The notes below the pieces were generated by a model. The model was not told where the DNA came from. It did not search any database and saw nothing but the letters and a program-made list of their open reading frames with translations. This document shows, piece after piece, positions 5,960 to 6,655 of a DNA stretch of 6,655 bases. Origin of the DNA: Methanosaeta sp. UBA80 (GTDB lineage: Archaea; Halobacteriota; Methanosarcinia; Methanotrichales; Methanotrichaceae). The position numbers were made by a program, and so were the translations under genes. The stretch's first letter is position 1; every line of letters begins with the position of its first letter. The stretch lies in contig DAWB01000200.1 of NCBI GenBank assembly GCA_002505805.1, forward strand, positions 2,556-9,210. Reading direction: 5' to 3'.

Positions 5960-5965
5960 CACCTC
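5960..5965 (-). promoter_or_regulatory. Ribosome binding site that selects the TTG start of purP
   Basis: Minus-strand GAGGTG, a six-base match to the archaeal anti-16S consensus, stands 7 nt before TTG 5952. The resulting N-terminus MIDRSRILEV fits the family, whereas the longer TTG at 5967 would start within the ribosome site. Confidence 0.7.
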
Positions 5966-6000
5966 AAAATAATTCTGTCGTCCTATCATATTTCCATCCC

Positions 6001-6012
6001 AATTTATCAAGA
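6001..6012 (-). promoter_or_regulatory. Candidate TATA region of purP
   Basis: The minus strand reads TTGATAAATT here. A start about 25 nt downstream (near 5980) would leave a leader of about 28 nt that keeps the GAGGTG site. A second AT-rich stretch, GAAATATGAT near 5985-5994, is an alternative but would bring the transcript start very close to or into the ribosome site. Confidence 0.3.
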
Positions 6013-6048
6013 TGACCCTACCCCTCATCTTATCTCCCTCTGCCAGAC

Positions 6049-6161
6049 CCATATGGTAGCCTGCATGATCATGCCGGGCTTCTCTCCCCATCTGCCCTCT
6101 TGCATATCCTTCCCATCCATTCCTCTGATAGAGGCTCGTCAACCCGTCCTCTCTTGCATAT
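6049..6161. repeat. Cluster of palindromes and an 11-bp direct repeat upstream of purP
   Basis: The cluster holds CCATATGG (6049-6056), the perfect 12-bp palindrome GCATGATCATGC (6063-6074), and the dyad CCTCT-GAT-AGAGG (6122-6134). Two copies of CTCTTGCATAT (6097-6107 and 6151-6161) flank that dyad almost symmetrically. These may be protein-binding sites for control of purP, about 100-200 nt from its start. No known operator is recognised. Confidence 0.35.
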
Positions 6162-6202
6162 AGCCCTTTTGCTTATCCAGGCAAAATGGCCGCATTAGCC
6201 TT

Positions 6203-6267
6203 AGGAGATAAGTTTTCTCCTCATCATATCGGTTCTGGCATAAACCGATCTTGCCTGCAGGGCAGGT
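6203..6267. ncRNA. Three tandem small hairpins, possible structured RNA
   Basis: The hairpins are AGGAGA/TCTCCT (6203-6208 with 6216-6221, 7-nt loop), ATCGGTT/AACCGAT (6228-6234 with 6243-6249, 8-nt loop) and CCTGC/GCAGG (6254-6258 with 6262-6266, 3-nt loop). They are separated by only 4-6 nt. Such a row suggests a structured RNA or a long minus-strand leader, but no known RNA family is recognised and strand is undecided. Confidence 0.2.
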
Positions 6268-6509
6268 CTGCGCGAGGCTATGTAATCTTCCTCCAGCAGC
6301 TATTTAGTTGTCTGGTTATGGGAGCACATTTCCCTGGCCAGTAATAAATGATGCTGTTGTTGCTTTAATATTTTTAATCTGTTATGTCTTGTCCGGCAAT
6401 CCCAAATAGAAGTATCATCTGAGAGCAAGTTCAATCGCTATCCAGGCCACATAAAATGGACCTTATGCATTCTTTCTCTTTAATTTTTCGGAGATAGATT
6501 ATTTAAAAT

Positions 6510-6655
6510 CTAAATATACCTCACAATCAGCGGCAGCATCAGAACTCCCATGGCGTGAGTCCTGTGAATGCCGGCTATTGGAGCAATCAGCCCTACCACT
6601 GTGGAGAGGAAGAAGATGAAGAGCCCAAAGAGCCCGGTGAAGGCGTAGCACATGA
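6510..6655 (-). CDS. Probable TctA/DUF112-family membrane protein, C-terminal fragment (start outside window)
   Basis: A minus-strand frame runs in from the right edge and stops at TAG 6510-6512, giving about 48 C-terminal residues. They form one clear membrane helix, GLFGLFIFFLSTVVGLI, followed by APIAGIHRTHAMGVLMLPLI and a short RYI end. The pattern 'GLIpPlaGirRthxMGvLmlPli' resembles the C-terminus of archaeal TctA-family (PF01970, formerly DUF112) proteins as I recall them. These are polytopic membrane proteins related to tripartite tricarboxylate transporter permeases, but the archaeal ones often lack partner subunits and have no proven substrate. With so little of the protein visible, the family call is tentative; that it is a membrane protein end is safer. 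Confidence 0.55.
   Translation of the reverse strand, partial: MCYAFTGLFGLFIFFLSTVVGLIAPIAGIHRTHAMGVLMLPLIVRYI

Larger units (their letters stand above)
5966..6509. other. Non-coding gap of about 550 nt between purP and the TctA-like gene
   Basis: No open frame here resembles a protein, and no tRNA or rRNA is visible. The part next to purP holds its likely promoter and the palindrome cluster. The middle holds three hairpins in a row (6203-6267). The right part, from about 6360, is AT-rich, with TTTTT at 6371-6375, which could end a short plus-strand transcript. The downstream flank of the minus-strand gene at the right edge shows only a weak T-rich stretch. Confidence 0.5.

Noticed and set aside
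5954..6142. Minus-strand frame of 62 codons upstream of purP
   Set aside because: It overlaps the purP ribosome site and promoter region and the peptide has no recognisable pattern.
6174..6447. 9-bp repeat TATCCAGGC at 6174-6182 and 6439-6447
   Set aside because: A 9-bp match within a gap of this size is about what chance would give.
1..6655. CRISPR array, transposon, tRNA or rRNA
   Set aside because: No regularly spaced repeats, terminal inverted repeats, transposase motifs, cloverleaf or rRNA-like sequence were seen on either strand.

Overview
The window looks like chromosomal DNA of a methanogenic archaeon, most likely of the Methanosarcinales/Methanotrichales group (for example Methanothrix). 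This is an inference from gene content: the coenzyme F420 gene cofC, an F420-dependent NADP reductase (fno/npdG), the archaeal purine enzyme PurP, and a DUF998 membrane protein. Archaeal-style TATA boxes, GGAGGTGA-like ribosome binding sites and frequent AGA/AGG and ATA codons agree with it. No mobile element, CRISPR array, tRNA or rRNA was seen.

Left part, all on the plus strand. The 3' end of cofC (1-437) is followed by a gap of about 320 nt that is AT-rich and contains several small inverted repeats. Next comes an overlapping gene pair: an E-type trans-polyprenyl diphosphate synthase (761-1630) and a radical SAM enzyme with a shortened SPASM ('twitch'-like) C-terminus (1603-2742). A DUF998 six-helix membrane protein follows (2843-3469). 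A 15-codon (or 19-codon) open frame sits just upstream and overlaps its start codon as ATGA.

Right part, all on the minus strand. Reading leftwards these are the 3' end of a probable TctA/DUF112-family membrane protein (6510-6655), a non-coding gap of about 557 nt with palindromes and tandem hairpins, purP (5952-4807), a small bacterial-type PH-domain protein (4775-4374) and fno (4206-3541). purP and the PH gene are 31 nt apart and probably co-transcribed. fno has its own compact promoter and ends near a T8 tract facing the convergent DUF998 gene.

How the genes fit together. CofC supplies the lactyl part of F420, and Fno uses F420 to exchange electrons with NADP. PurP makes FAICAR using formate in purine synthesis, the usual archaeal replacement for the folate-dependent PurH step. 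The prenyl synthase has small residues ahead of its first Asp-rich motif, which suggests a long-chain product. Its translational overlap with an unassigned radical SAM enzyme is the most interesting part of the window: it suggests a two-gene module for a prenylated product such as the respiratory lipid methanophenazine. That link is a hypothesis only.

The ribosome binding sites change three start choices: purP at a TTG (5952), the PH protein at its second ATG (4775) and fno at ATG 4206.
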